The notes below the pieces were generated by a model. That model was not told the DNA's origin, did not search any database, and saw nothing but the letters and a program-made list of their open reading frames with translations. The position numbers and the translations under genes were made by a program. From assembly GCF_900115225.1 (NCBI RefSeq), contig NZ_FOVR01000003.1:126017-190016 (forward strand): DNA of 64,000 bases. The letters are read 5' to 3'. Source of the stretch: Cohaesibacter marisflavi (GTDB lineage Bacteria; Pseudomonadota; Alphaproteobacteria; Rhizobiales; Cohaesibacteraceae). Shown piece after piece: positions 17,495 through 26,672 of this stretch (the stretch's first letter is position 1; every line of letters starts with the position of its first letter).

Positions 17495-18334
17495 TCACCC
17501 CAACTCAATCGCCGCACCATGGCGGTGAACGGCTTCTATCTGTGCGCCGGGGGTGTCCGAGCCAGCATCATGCAGGGCGATTGTTGGTAACAGGCGGAAC
17601 GGTGCACGGGATTGCTTTCTGCCCTGAATAACCACCCGATGGGCAGCCTCGCCTTCTCGCGCCGAGAAAGGCTGCACGGTGATGCCGCCAAAGCGCCCTT
17701 CCATCAGTTTAAGCAGCGTGGGCAATTCATCTGCCCGTTGGACGACGGTGAAAGTGCCTTTGCTCTTGAGGATGGAAACGGCGGTTCGGAACCACGGCTC
17801 CATACCCTCATCGGTCAACATATGCGCCGTGGCGCGTGCCTCATTGGGGGAGGTCTGAAATTTCTCAGGCCGGTAGTAAGGCGGATTGGCGATGACATGG
17901 TCGGCGAGATTTTCGACGAGTCCCGCTTCTTTGCGCGGGTCGCCCCGCAAGGCGACATCACAACTGATGACCGAAGCCTCAGCGAGAAAGGCCTTGGAGC
18001 GGGCCATGTTGGCCGCAGCGATGGCGGCAATTTCTGGATCGATTTCAACGGCAAGCAGGCGAAGGCCACCGATCCGCGCCGCCACACAGAGGCCCGCAGC
18101 GCCCACCCCCGAGCCCAGATCGACCACCAGATCGCCCGGTTTTGCGGGCGTGCAGGCCGCCAGCAACACGGCATCCGTACCCGAGCGATGATGCCCCTTT
18201 CTCGGCTGCAGGAGCGAAATGCGCCCGCCGAGAAAGTCATCCTCACTCATTGCGACATCCGCCGGAAGGCCTGCGGCTGCCACAGTCGGCACGTTGGTCA
18301 ACAAGGGAGCGGGCGCGGCTGAGTTGGAAGGCAT
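17495..18334 (-). CDS. TrmN6-like tRNA (adenine-N6) methyltransferase
   Basis: About 279 residues. The SAM-binding Rossmann core holds VVDLGSGVGAAGLCVAARIGG (motif I) and LLAVEIDPE, and the N6-adenine catalytic motif NPPYYRP confirms an amino-methyltransferase. The preceding GGRISLLQPRKGHHRSGTDAVLLA segment is typical of the TrmN6/YfiC group, which modifies A37 of tRNA1-Val in E. coli. The alphaproteobacterial form normally sits, as here, next to DUF2007 and divergent to a polyprenyl synthase. The start is uncertain: ATG 18334 has a modest site, and an internal ATG before SEDDFLGG would remove a disordered N-terminus. It lies downstream of DUF2007 on the same strand. Confidence 0.85.
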   Translation of the reverse strand: MPSNSAAPAPLLTNVPTVAAAGLPADVAMSEDDFLGGRISLLQPRKGHHRSGTDAVLLAACTPAKPGDLVVDLGSGVGAAGLCVAARIGGLRLLAVEIDPEIAAIAAANMARSKAFLAEASVISCDVALRGDPRKEAGLVENLADHVIANPPYYRPEKFQTSPNEARATAHMLTDEGMEPWFRTAVSILKSKGTFTVVQRADELPTLLKLMEGRFGGITVQPFSAREGEAAHRVVIQGRKQSRAPFRLLPTIALHDAGSDTPGAQIEAVHRHGAAIELG

Positions 18335-18381
18335 GGCCTGTCTTTCTGATATGTCTTGCAAAATGCGTTTGTGCGAGAGGC

Positions 18382-18618
18382 CTACTCGCCGAGCGACCAA
18401 TCCGCTTCCTTTTCCAGATCAGCATCGCGCAACAGCTGACGGGCGCGTTCCAGATAATCGGAATCCACCAGAATGCGGCGCGCAATGGAATTGAGAGTGT
18501 TGCCGTAAAGCGTGCTCATATTGTGATCAAGAGACTGATAGGGAATACCGGCATCCTTGAGCAGGGCTTCCACGAAGGAAAGGGTCACAGGATTGTTTGT
18601 CTTGATGAGTTCTTCCAC
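18382..18618 (-). CDS. DUF2007 domain protein
   Basis: 78 residues matching the small DUF2007 fold (putative signal-transducing protein): MEELIKTNNPVTLSFVEALLKDAGIPYQ, then an ARRILVDSDYLERARQLL segment characteristic of the family. The family's biochemical role is not known. It is read together with the methyltransferase gene, 47 bases apart, and is divergent from the polyprenyl synthase, an arrangement repeated in many alphaproteobacteria. The divergent spacer (18619-18914) must carry both promoters; I see no clear consensus in it. Confidence 0.88.
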   Translation of the reverse strand: MEELIKTNNPVTLSFVEALLKDAGIPYQSLDHNMSTLYGNTLNSIARRILVDSDYLERARQLLRDADLEKEADWSLGE

Positions 18619-18914
18619 GCCAGTATCCTTGTGCTGGGACCATTGAAATCAGCTTTGCAGATGGGCCGAACCATAAATTGAAAAGCTTGGGGAGAAAAGA
18701 GACTTATAGGCTGGCCAAGCGCCTTTGCAGGATGTTCTCCGGCCTGATTGCCCCTGATCCGGTACATTGGTCCAAGGATGCGCAAGAAAAATGCAGACAA
18801 AGGAATAATTTTCAACGTGATTCCGTAACAATTCCGCGCCTGCCCCTTGTCGTTGTCCGGTGACCCGCCTATTCTCGCGACCGAAAAGAAAAGACACAAA
18901 ATTGGAGCCGCCGC

Positions 18915-19943
18915 GTGAGCGTTGTCCCACCTCTCAATGAGACAAATAAATCCCAAGCCAGCATTCAGCCGCTTATCGACCTGGTGAAACAGGATATGAG
19001 CCGCGTGAATGATCTGATTCTCGAAAAAGCTGGCTCGGATGTCGAAATGATTCCGGAAGTGGCCAAGCATCTGATCGATTCAGGGGGCAAGCGCCTGCGT
19101 CCGATGCTGACCCTTGCCGCAGCCAACATGTGCGGCTATGACGACACCACCTCTGCAGGTCATGTCAAGCTGGCCATGGCTGTTGAGTTCATGCATACAG
19201 CCACGCTGCTTCATGATGATGTGGTCGACGAGAGCGACATGCGCCGGGGCAAACTCGCCGCCCGTATGCTCTGGGGCAACCAGGCCAGCGTTCTGGTGGG
19301 CGACTTCCTGCTTGGTCAGGCCTTCCGCGTGATGGTGGATGTCGGCTCTATCCGGGCGCTCGACGTGCTTTCTACGGCAGCTTGTGTCATCGCTGAGGGC
19401 GAGGTTTTGCAGCTGTCCGTGGCTCAGAATATGAAGACCACGGTAGACGATTACATGCAGGTCATCCGCTCCAAGACCGCAGCCCTGTTTGCAGCGGCCT
19501 GTGAAGTGGGTCCGATCATTGCGGCAAGCGATGAAGCCAAGATCACGGCCCTGCGCGACTATGGCATGGAACTGGGCAACGCCTTCCAGCTGATCGATGA
19601 TGCGCTGGATTATGGTGGATCGGCAGCCGCACTTGGCAAGAATGTCGGCGACGATTTCCGCGAAGGCAAGATCACCCTGCCGGTGATCATGGCCTATGAG
19701 CGTGGCTCGGAAGAGGACAAGGCTTTCTGGAAGCGGGTGATGGAAGAGCGCAAGGATGTCACAGACGGTGCGCTAGACTTTGCCATGGGGCTTCTGAAAA
19801 AAACCAACGCGCTGGAAGACACGCTCAAACAGGCCCGCACCCACGGCGCCACGGCTATTGCCGCTCTGGATGTGTTCGAGGATAGCGCCTATAAGTCAGC
19901 GCTTATAGATGCGGTGGAATTCTGCATTGCGCGTGGGCACTGA
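18915..19943 (+). CDS. ispB: All-trans polyprenyl diphosphate synthase (octa/decaprenyl type)
   Basis: 342 residues, GTG start. It elongates farnesyl diphosphate with isopentenyl diphosphate to make the long side chain of ubiquinone. The first aspartate-rich motif is LLHDDVVDESDMRRG (about residues 96-110), preceded by SGGKRLRPML, and the second is QLIDDALDYGG. The product length (C40 or C50; Q10 is usual in alphaproteobacteria) cannot be read with certainty. The 296-base divergent region upstream contains its promoter. It shares the isoprenoid theme with ispE, 3 kb downstream on the same strand. Confidence 0.95.
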   Translation: MSVVPPLNETNKSQASIQPLIDLVKQDMSRVNDLILEKAGSDVEMIPEVAKHLIDSGGKRLRPMLTLAAANMCGYDDTTSAGHVKLAMAVEFMHTATLLHDDVVDESDMRRGKLAARMLWGNQASVLVGDFLLGQAFRVMVDVGSIRALDVLSTAACVIAEGEVLQLSVAQNMKTTVDDYMQVIRSKTAALFAAACEVGPIIAASDEAKITALRDYGMELGNAFQLIDDALDYGGSAAALGKNVGDDFREGKITLPVIMAYERGSEEDKAFWKRVMEERKDVTDGALDFAMGLLKKTNALEDTLKQARTHGATAIAALDVFEDSAYKSALIDAVEFCIARGH

Positions 19944-20483
19944 TTTGCTCGGAGAGAGGTGAGCCTTTCCCTTTGCAGACCACAAAAGCGATGGAACGGC
20001 GCTTGACAGCTGCTGTCTTTCCAATGATCGGACTGATCTCTGGCCCACAGGGCAAGAGCCACACCGTCCGCATTGACGAATGCAAAGGGTATCCGTTGCA
20101 GATCAAACGGTAAAACGGCGATGAGGTTGCCCCTTGAAGACCAATCCACTAGCAAAAATGAGTCTACTTTTTTCAAAAGGTCAAATTTCTGCCACCCGGG
20201 TGGGGCATTTTGGTTATTGATTTTTAACATTCTTTATTATGTACAGGGCTAAAGAGTGGGGCTTGCGACAGGGCCTCAAAAAAGCCATGCTACATTCCTA
20301 ATTCGCTATGAGCCGCATGAATAACGGGTCACAGCCATGACTGAGCGAACCGCGCAAACAATTGCTTGTTTGATTGCTCCGGGCGCTTCTTTGCTTGCAA
20401 GCAGCAAGAAAGCGCATTGCTCGCCGTCGTCATGGCGCTATGGTTACAATCGCTACGGATTGCGCAACAACAAGGCTGACTAA
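19944..20483. other. Intergenic stretch, no gene recognised
   Basis: 540 bases between the polyprenyl synthase and the TPR gene. A 40-codon plus-strand frame (19991-20113) and a longer minus-strand frame overlap here. Neither has a ribosome-binding site or a recognisable domain, so neither is called. No strong terminator hairpin follows the polyprenyl synthase gene. Confidence 0.4.
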
Positions 20484-22406
20484 ATGCACTTTCGATTTTC
20501 CCTCAAGATGTTTCGAAAACACTTCCTGACCGGCGTCGTAGGATTTGCCTTGTTGATAGGACCGGCCTCTCTGGCCGGAGCGACCACCGAAGCGCCTGAG
20601 AGCACGCCGGAATCCATTCCCGAGGCCTTGTCTGATGTGCAGACCACCCTGACGGGCACTTATCTTTCGGCGCGTCTGGCACAGGATGAGCAGGATCTGG
20701 AGCTGGCCGCGCATTTCTATGCACAGGCCCTTGAGAAAGATCCCGAGAATTTACTGCTACTGGAACGCAACTTTGCCCTGATGCTGGCAACCGGTCGCCA
20801 TGATGAAGCCTTCTCCCTTGCAGACAAGATGGCTGCCATGAGCAATCATCCTGCTGCCAAGAAAGCGAAGGATGCCACGGATGCGCAAGAGGAAGAAGTC
20901 TCTGCCGAGACCAGCGAGCTGAACGCACGCATCGCCCCGATGATCCATCTGGCTCTTGGCGTGAAGGCCCTCAAGGGCCGGAATTATTCCAGTGCGTCAA
21001 TCCAGTTCCAGAATGGCGTGAAGATCATGCAGGACAATCCAGTCCAGTTGATCGCGCGTTCGCCACTACGGCGGAACCTCAATGATCCGCGCCTGCTGAG
21101 TGCCTCCGCGCAATATGGCCCCTTTGCCCTCATCTCCCAGACCGTTCTGGAAGCATGGGCGAGCATCGGGCAGGATCGGGGCAATCTTCCCAAAGCTCTG
21201 GAAATGCTCAAGGCTGATGAAGAGAGCGAGGTCAACCAGTTCTTCTTCTCGCTTCATGCCGGGCTTGTGGCATCTTATGCCAAGGATTACACCAAGGCGA
21301 CATCCCTGCTTCAGCAGAGTCTTGATGCCGACCCCAATTCTCTGGCAACGGCCACGGCCCTCGTCAACAATCTTCTCAAGGCCGGCAATGAAAAACGGGC
21401 CAGTCAGGTTATTGAGGAATTTGCTGCCAGCGCCGCTGACGTTGAAGAGAAACAATGGCTGATGACCACCTTCTCTGCAATGAAGCCGATCGCCAGCACC
21501 ATTCGCACGCCACAAGACGGTGCGGCAGAATATTTCTCGACCCTTGGCAATGCGCTGACCGAAGAAGGAGCCATTGAAGGTGGGGCGCTCTATTTGCAAT
21601 TTGCCGACTATCTGCGCCCGAATAATGACATGACCAGTTTTTCCTTGGCGCGGCTGCTAGAGCGCGTTGAAAAGAATGAACTGGCCCTTGCCCGCTATGA
21701 CACAATCAAAACCGGTAGCCCGGTCTATCGCAAGGCCCAGCGTCGTGGTGCCTTTGTTCTGGCGCGACTGGATCGCCCCGACGAGGCTATTGATCGGCTC
21801 AAAACTCTGCTGGAAGGAGATTTTTCCGATCTTGAAACCGTTTCGGTGCTTTCGCGGATCTATCAGTCCGAAAGGCGCTTTCAGGAGTCGATTGATATTC
21901 TGACCCACGGGCTGGATAGCATCAAGGTCAAGCGGGACATCCACTGGTCGCTCTACTTCCTGCGCGGCTCTGCCTATGATCAGCTCAAAGACTGGGACAA
22001 AACCGAACAAGACATGCTGTCGGCGCTCAAGCTGTTCCCCAATCAGCCAACGGTGCTGAACTATCTGGGCTATAGCTGGGTGGATCGCGGCATCAATCTG
22101 GACAAAGCCATCGAAATGATCCGTCAGGCCGTGGCGTTGCGCCCGTTTGATGGCTTCTTCGTGGATTCTCTCGGCTGGGCCCATTACCGCCTCGAACAAT
22201 ATGAAGAGGCGGTCAACTTCCTTGAAAGGGCGGTAGAACTGCGCCCTGAAGATCCCACCATCACGGACCATCTGGGCGACGCCTATTGGCGGGCTGGTCG
22301 CAAGAACGAGGCCACCTTCCAGTGGCAGCGCGTCAAGACCATGCAGCCTGATGAAGACCTGCTTAAATCGGTCGATGACAAGATTGCCAACGGCCTTGCT
22401 GACTGA
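20484..22406 (+). CDS. Secreted/periplasmic tetratricopeptide-repeat protein
   Basis: 640 residues. An N-terminal signal peptide (basic MHFRFSLKMFRKHF, hydrophobic LTGVVGFALLIGPASLAGA) is followed by helical TPR units along the whole chain, for example LAAHFYAQALEKDPENLLLLERNFAL (about 73-98) and the last two consensus repeats (AIEMIRQAVALRPFDGFFVDSLGWAHYRLEQYEEAVNFLERAVELRPEDPTITDHLGDAY). TPR proteins mediate protein contacts; no enzyme domain is visible. In alphaproteobacteria this type of gene commonly sits directly before ispE, as here, though the functional reason is unclear. A terminator at 22431 ends its transcript. Confidence 0.85.
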   Translation: MHFRFSLKMFRKHFLTGVVGFALLIGPASLAGATTEAPESTPESIPEALSDVQTTLTGTYLSARLAQDEQDLELAAHFYAQALEKDPENLLLLERNFALMLATGRHDEAFSLADKMAAMSNHPAAKKAKDATDAQEEEVSAETSELNARIAPMIHLALGVKALKGRNYSSASIQFQNGVKIMQDNPVQLIARSPLRRNLNDPRLLSASAQYGPFALISQTVLEAWASIGQDRGNLPKALEMLKADEESEVNQFFFSLHAGLVASYAKDYTKATSLLQQSLDADPNSLATATALVNNLLKAGNEKRASQVIEEFAASAADVEEKQWLMTTFSAMKPIASTIRTPQDGAAEYFSTLGNALTEEGAIEGGALYLQFADYLRPNNDMTSFSLARLLERVEKNELALARYDTIKTGSPVYRKAQRRGAFVLARLDRPDEAIDRLKTLLEGDFSDLETVSVLSRIYQSERRFQESIDILTHGLDSIKVKRDIHWSLYFLRGSAYDQLKDWDKTEQDMLSALKLFPNQPTVLNYLGYSWVDRGINLDKAIEMIRQAVALRPFDGFFVDSLGWAHYRLEQYEEAVNFLERAVELRPEDPTITDHLGDAYWRAGRKNEATFQWQRVKTMQPDEDLLKSVDDKIANGLAD

Positions 22407-22430
22407 CCCGCTTGCAAGTTAAAATAGCTG

Positions 22431-22467
22431 AACGCTGCGCCGGATTTTCCGCGCAGCGTTTTTCTTT
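22431..22467 (+). terminator. Rho-independent terminator
   Basis: A perfect 10-bp stem (AACGCTGCGC with GCGCAGCGTT), ten-base loop and TTTCTTT tract, 25 bases after the TPR gene's stop. Confidence 0.88.
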
Positions 22468-22913
22468 GCCCTGTTCATGTCTCTGAAACCATCTCCGACA
22501 GTAAGGGCCAAAAACAAGCGACAGCCTCTGATCGCTCACAGCAATTATGCTAGTGTCTAATACGTATTTAGCCAGGCTTCCGCAAACGATCTGGACAAGC
22601 TCAATTGATGTCCATATGCTTGTGATTTGAAGGGAAAATTCATCTGGCGCAAAGGCTTGCTCACCTTCTTCTGCGAGGTTTCAAGTTATTTGCCTATCAG
22701 GTTGGCGACAGCGGGGTGAGAATCATCTTATGGTTGCGCCGGGTGAGCAGATCAAGCCAGATGCTTGGAAAACGCAGCGATACCGGACAGGCTCACACAG
22801 CTTAACAGCGCCGGCAAAAAGCGCCTTCAGGCAAAGCAGAGATCTTTCCCCAGTAACAGCAATGGAACCCAGAGATCGCGCACCTTCAAACCACTTGAGA
22901 CAGACTGCTTGTA
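22468..22913. other. Intergenic stretch upstream of ispE
   Basis: 446 bases with no supported open frame. It must hold the ispE promoter, since a terminator closes the upstream gene; I see no clear -35/-10 pair and no operator-like repeat. Confidence 0.4.
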
Positions 22914-23798
22914 ATGACCAAAACGGCAACAGACCAATCCATCCTCACCTTGACCGCACCAGCGAAGATCAATCTCGCGTTGCATATCACGGGTCAGAGG
23001 GACGATGGTTATCACTTGCTGGAATCTCTGGTGGTTTTTGGCGGAGCGGAAGATCGCATCCAGTTCAAGCCTTCGCGGCATTTGCATCTGTCGGTCAAGG
23101 GGTCCTTTGCCGAAGGCCTGCGGCAGGAGCCGGACAATCTGATGGTCCGGGCTGCGCGTCTACTGGCAGCAGAACTCAAATGCAAGCCAGAAGCAGATAT
23201 GACGCTGGATAAATCCCTGCCCATTTCTGCGGGTATCGGCGGCGGCTCTTCAGATGCGGCGGCGACGCTGCTGGGTCTCTTGCGTCTGTGGCAGCGGACG
23301 ATCAATGATGACAAGCTGCGCATGATTGCCCTTAAGCTAGGCGCGGATGTGCCCATGTGTCTTGAAGGGTCCTGCCTCATTGCAGGTGGTGTCGGCGACG
23401 AGCTGAGCCCGGGGCCCCGATTGCCCAAGAATCTGGGCATGGTGCTGATCAATCCGCGCGTACCGATTTCCACGCCAAGCATTTTCAAAAGCCTCAAGCG
23501 TAAAGACAACAAGCCTATGGGGCCTGTGCCCTCTGCCTTTCTCTCGGCGGTTGCTCTGGCAGACTGGCTGGACGATCAGCGCAACGATCTGGAGATGGCG
23601 GCCATTGAACAGGCCCCGGTCATCGAGACTGTTTTGCAAGCACTGGAAGATGATGGCGACTGCCTGTTTGCGCGCATGTCTGGCTCGGGGGCGACCTGCT
23701 TTGGACTGTTCGCAAGTGTCAAACATGCCGAATATGCAGCCCGCCGCCTCGCCTTTTCCCACCCCAACTGGTGGGTCAGCCATGGCGGCGTGCAATAG
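22914..23798 (+). CDS. ispE: 4-diphosphocytidyl-2-C-methyl-D-erythritol kinase
   Basis: A 294-residue GHMP kinase of the MEP isoprenoid pathway, phosphorylating CDP-methylerythritol with ATP in the cytoplasm. Hallmarks: LTAPAKINLALHITGQRDDGYHLL (substrate-binding N-terminus with catalytic Lys), PISAGIGGGSSDAAATLLGL (the GHMP ATP loop, about residues 103-122), GADVPMCLEG (catalytic Asp) and MSGSGATCFGLF (third GHMP motif). Its end converges on DUF3422 with a gap of 34 bases. It feeds precursors to the polyprenyl synthase upstream. Confidence 0.96.
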   Translation: MTKTATDQSILTLTAPAKINLALHITGQRDDGYHLLESLVVFGGAEDRIQFKPSRHLHLSVKGSFAEGLRQEPDNLMVRAARLLAAELKCKPEADMTLDKSLPISAGIGGGSSDAAATLLGLLRLWQRTINDDKLRMIALKLGADVPMCLEGSCLIAGGVGDELSPGPRLPKNLGMVLINPRVPISTPSIFKSLKRKDNKPMGPVPSAFLSAVALADWLDDQRNDLEMAAIEQAPVIETVLQALEDDGDCLFARMSGSGATCFGLFASVKHAEYAARRLAFSHPNWWVSHGGVQ

Positions 23799-23832
23799 AC
23801 ATTTCTGAGCGGACAGAAGCCAAGAGCCGGAC

Positions 23833-25197
23833 TTAATCGCCCTTGCCTGTTTTGCGAATAAGCCGCTTTTTGAGCCGGTTCATCGAAAGCCAGATGAGAG
23901 CCACGACAGGGACAACGAGGGCAGCAGCCATCGTGGTTTTTTCCAGATGGATGGCCTTGGCAAGGGGCGTGAGCAAGTAGGTGAGCAAGCTGACGGCATA
24001 ATAGGAAATGGCCACCACAGACAGGCCTTCCACCGTTTCCTGCAAGCGGATCTGAAGCGCGGCCCGCCGATCCATCTGGGCCAGCAGTTGCCGGTTCTGA
24101 TCGGTGGTAGTCACCTGTACGCGCGTGCCCAGCAATTCAGAGGCGTGGGCGGCGCGAAAGGTCATGTCGTCGAGCTGATATTGTGCCGAACGACAGGTAC
24201 GCATGCTGGGCATGTAGCGCCGCTTCATGAATTCGGAAAAGAGCTGCCGATCCAGAATGCGCTTTTCGCGCAAAAGCTCGATGCGCTGCATGACCAGGTC
24301 TTCATAGGCGCGACCGGCATTGAAGCGTGAGGAGCTGCTGGTGGACAGGAGCGAAAGGTCCGCAGAGATGCCCAGCAATTCGTCGAGCACCACCTTGTCA
24401 CTTTCCTTCTCGTCACCGATCCGGGCGACGGTCTGGCTGAGCTTTATATTCAGATCCTTGATGTTGCCAAGCACATGGCGCGCGGCTGGCAGCGTCAACA
24501 TGGACATGGCACGGTAGGTTTCCACCTCCAGAAAGCGCTGGATGATGCGCCCCAGACGGCTGGAACTGACTTCGCTGCAAGCCAAAACCACCAACCTGAT
24601 TTGCCCTCTGTGGTCCAGATCGAAATCAGCCGCAATGGCCGCATCGCCATCGCTGACATAAGCAGCGGCAAAGCTTGAAGCCGAGCCGAACCAGCTATGA
24701 GCCACACCGGAGATCTGTTCTTCAAGCGCGATCTGATTCTGCACCTTTTCAATGCGGGCCGAAACCGAAGAGACAATCCGGCCAGGGAAGGCCTCCAGCC
24801 ATTCGATGGTGAAATGATCATGCAGATCCGTGGCAAAGCTGTCCGGCCCAAGATGATCAGGTCGGGGTGCGTAGCTATAGAGTGTATAGGTGGCGAATTC
24901 GGAGTGGTTTTCCCACTTCAGAATCATCCCCTCCTCTTCCTCGCCGATTTGGGCAATGTGATAGACGGCATCATCGCGCGGATGCTCCACACCGAATTGA
25001 TCGAGAAAGGCTATCAACTGCTTGCGGGCCAGAGCCGGAGTGTGAGTGCCATCCTCTTCCGGCTTGAGCGCAATGAAGGCCAGCCGGCTGGGTGCTCCCA
25101 GTTTGAGGAAAGGGCGCGCATGCATTTCGGCAATCATCGGCGCGCGCTGACTGTGATTGAGGCGCGCCTTGGCCAGTCTGGTCTGTGTGTCAGCCAC
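23833..25197 (-). CDS. DUF3422 family membrane protein
   Basis: 454 residues. A large soluble N-terminal part (about 1-385) includes a helical section around 150-380, and two C-terminal transmembrane helices follow (about residues 395-415 and 420-440) with a basic cytoplasmic tail RLKKRLIRKTGKGD. Family features are the opening HARPFLKLGAPSRLAFIAL, the mid segment HSWFGSASSFAAAYVSDGD and the late TCRSAQYQLDDMTFRAAHASELLGTRVQV. No function is established for DUF3422. The two C-terminal helices make it look vaguely like a CorA-type arrangement, but the CorA GMN motif is absent, so I do not infer transport. Confidence 0.85.
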   Translation of the reverse strand: MADTQTRLAKARLNHSQRAPMIAEMHARPFLKLGAPSRLAFIALKPEEDGTHTPALARKQLIAFLDQFGVEHPRDDAVYHIAQIGEEEEGMILKWENHSEFATYTLYSYAPRPDHLGPDSFATDLHDHFTIEWLEAFPGRIVSSVSARIEKVQNQIALEEQISGVAHSWFGSASSFAAAYVSDGDAAIAADFDLDHRGQIRLVVLACSEVSSSRLGRIIQRFLEVETYRAMSMLTLPAARHVLGNIKDLNIKLSQTVARIGDEKESDKVVLDELLGISADLSLLSTSSSSRFNAGRAYEDLVMQRIELLREKRILDRQLFSEFMKRRYMPSMRTCRSAQYQLDDMTFRAAHASELLGTRVQVTTTDQNRQLLAQMDRRAALQIRLQETVEGLSVVAISYYAVSLLTYLLTPLAKAIHLEKTTMAAALVVPVVALIWLSMNRLKKRLIRKTGKGD

Positions 25198-25364
25198 GGG
25201 TTTGGTCCTTTATCCCTGGTGTCTGCTCCCTGCTTTCAAGTAAGCCGATCACCGCTGTTTTGGTCAAGACAGAATAGCAGTCACTTGTAACAAGTCTTTG
25301 GGCAACGCATGCAAGAGCCTGTCGCAAGGGGCCCTAGACGGAGCCACCGCGCAGGCGGGCTGTC

Positions 25365-26027
25365 CTATTTTTGTTCAAGCACCAGTTTGACCAACGGCAG
25401 AACGAGAAAAACCGCGAGCAACTGACACATGGCAAAGACAAGGCCATCTTGTAGTCTGAGACCTGCATATGTATCCGAGAAGGCCCGTCCGATAGACACT
25501 GCCGGGTTTGCAAAACAGGTGGATGAGGTAAACCAGATCGCGGCCGTCACATAAAGCGTAACGGCAGGCGGGATCGATTGAGGTTTGGTTTGCATGCAGA
25601 CAAGGATAGTGAGCAACAGCCCTCCGGTGGCAACCAGCTCACCCACCCATTGCTGAGGGCCGAAGCGTTGATAGGTTGCCATGGAAATAAGCGGTTCGCT
25701 GAACATGAAGTTGGCCAACATGGTTCCTGCGACGGCACCCAGAAGCTGCATGGCGACGAACATCAGCGCCTTGCGCGCCGGGAACTCCCTACGCACGACG
25801 AAAGTCAGCGTCACCGCCGGGTTGAAATGCGCACCCGAAATCGGGGCAAAGATGGTGATGAGGACAAACAGGATCGCAGCCGGTGGCACTGTGTTGCCAA
25901 AAAGCGCGACGCCTGCATTGTCTGGAGAAAGGCTGCCGGTCATGATGCCGGAGCCGATGATGGTACAAAGAAGTATTCCTGTGCCCAAGAATTCAGCCAA
26001 CAGCTGAGCCCTCAGAGTATAAGCCAT
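25365..26027 (-). CDS. aqpS: AqpS-type aquaglyceroporin of the arsenic operon
   Basis: A 220-residue MIP channel with six hydrophobic helices and two NPA boxes at residues 69-71 (AHFNPAVT) and 174-176 (FANPAVSIG). The residue after the second NPA is Val rather than the filter Arg of water-selective aquaporins, giving a wider pore. In rhizobial arsenic operons such channels let arsenite (or methylated arsenicals) leave the cell down its gradient in place of an ArsB or Acr3 pump. Its ATG overlaps the arsC stop by one base (TAATG), so the two proteins are translationally coupled. Confidence 0.92.
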   Translation of the reverse strand: MAYTLRAQLLAEFLGTGILLCTIIGSGIMTGSLSPDNAGVALFGNTVPPAAILFVLITIFAPISGAHFNPAVTLTFVVRREFPARKALMFVAMQLLGAVAGTMLANFMFSEPLISMATYQRFGPQQWVGELVATGGLLLTILVCMQTKPQSIPPAVTLYVTAAIWFTSSTCFANPAVSIGRAFSDTYAGLRLQDGLVFAMCQLLAVFLVLPLVKLVLEQK

Positions 26028-26533
26028 TAAATGTGGTCTCCGGTTGCTCCCGAAAGATTGCCGATCTCTTGCATTGCCTGCCGCAAGGTTTCCGCATCCA
26101 TACTTTCGATGGGCAGAGCGACAAAGCGGCCGATACGATCGGACAGGTGCGCATAGGCCGTCAGGAAAGCCAGTTGCATATCCTTGTCGTCCCCCACTTC
26201 AGCAGCAGGGTCGGCAATGCCCCAATGCGCAGTGGCGGGGTTGCCGGGCCAGACGGGGCAGGTTTCACCCGCCGCCCTGTCACAGACCGTGATGATATGA
26301 TCCATCTGCGGACATCCCGGACGGCTATATTCGCTCCAGTTTTTCGAGCGCAGCCGACAGATCTGATAGCCAAACTGCTCAAGCAACTGAATGGCCCACG
26401 GGTTGGGCTGGCCGGCAGGCTGACTGCCTGCGGAGAAAGTCTTGAAACGCCCCTTCCCCATGCGCCCCAGAATGGCCTCGGCCATAAGAGAGCGGGATGA
26501 ATTGCCGGTACATAGAAATAGCACATTCTGCAT
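26027..26533 (-). CDS. arsC: Arsenate reductase, thioredoxin-coupled (LMW-phosphatase fold)
   Basis: 168 residues. It reduces arsenate to arsenite using a relay of cysteines. The P-loop is C8-TGNSSRS, and the resolving pair is C84 and C92 in ITVCDRAAGETCPVWPG, the pattern of the thioredoxin-linked ArsC group. Two further Cys (59, 74) may be structural. The product, arsenite, would leave through the co-translated aquaporin. Second gene of arsR-arsC-aqpS; 139 bases separate it from arsR. I saw no arsenite pump, arsH or arsM nearby. Confidence 0.93.
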   Translation of the reverse strand: MQNVLFLCTGNSSRSLMAEAILGRMGKGRFKTFSAGSQPAGQPNPWAIQLLEQFGYQICRLRSKNWSEYSRPGCPQMDHIITVCDRAAGETCPVWPGNPATAHWGIADPAAEVGDDKDMQLAFLTAYAHLSDRIGRFVALPIESMDAETLRQAMQEIGNLSGATGDHI

Positions 26534-26672
26534 TTGGGGTCCTTCGCAGGGGGCGATACTGAGGGTGGCCCTGAGGGTAATATTGGGGCGGGATCGTCCC
26601 TTGCCACATTAGGAAGATAGGCAGGCAAACACCACACTTTTTTAGCGATTGGGCGGGATCTGGTGGATTAGA

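Noticed and set aside
19991-20113. 40-codon frame after the polyprenyl synthase with a fairly protein-like sequence
   Set aside because: No Shine-Dalgarno sequence, no similarity I recognise, and overlapped by an equally open frame on the other strand.
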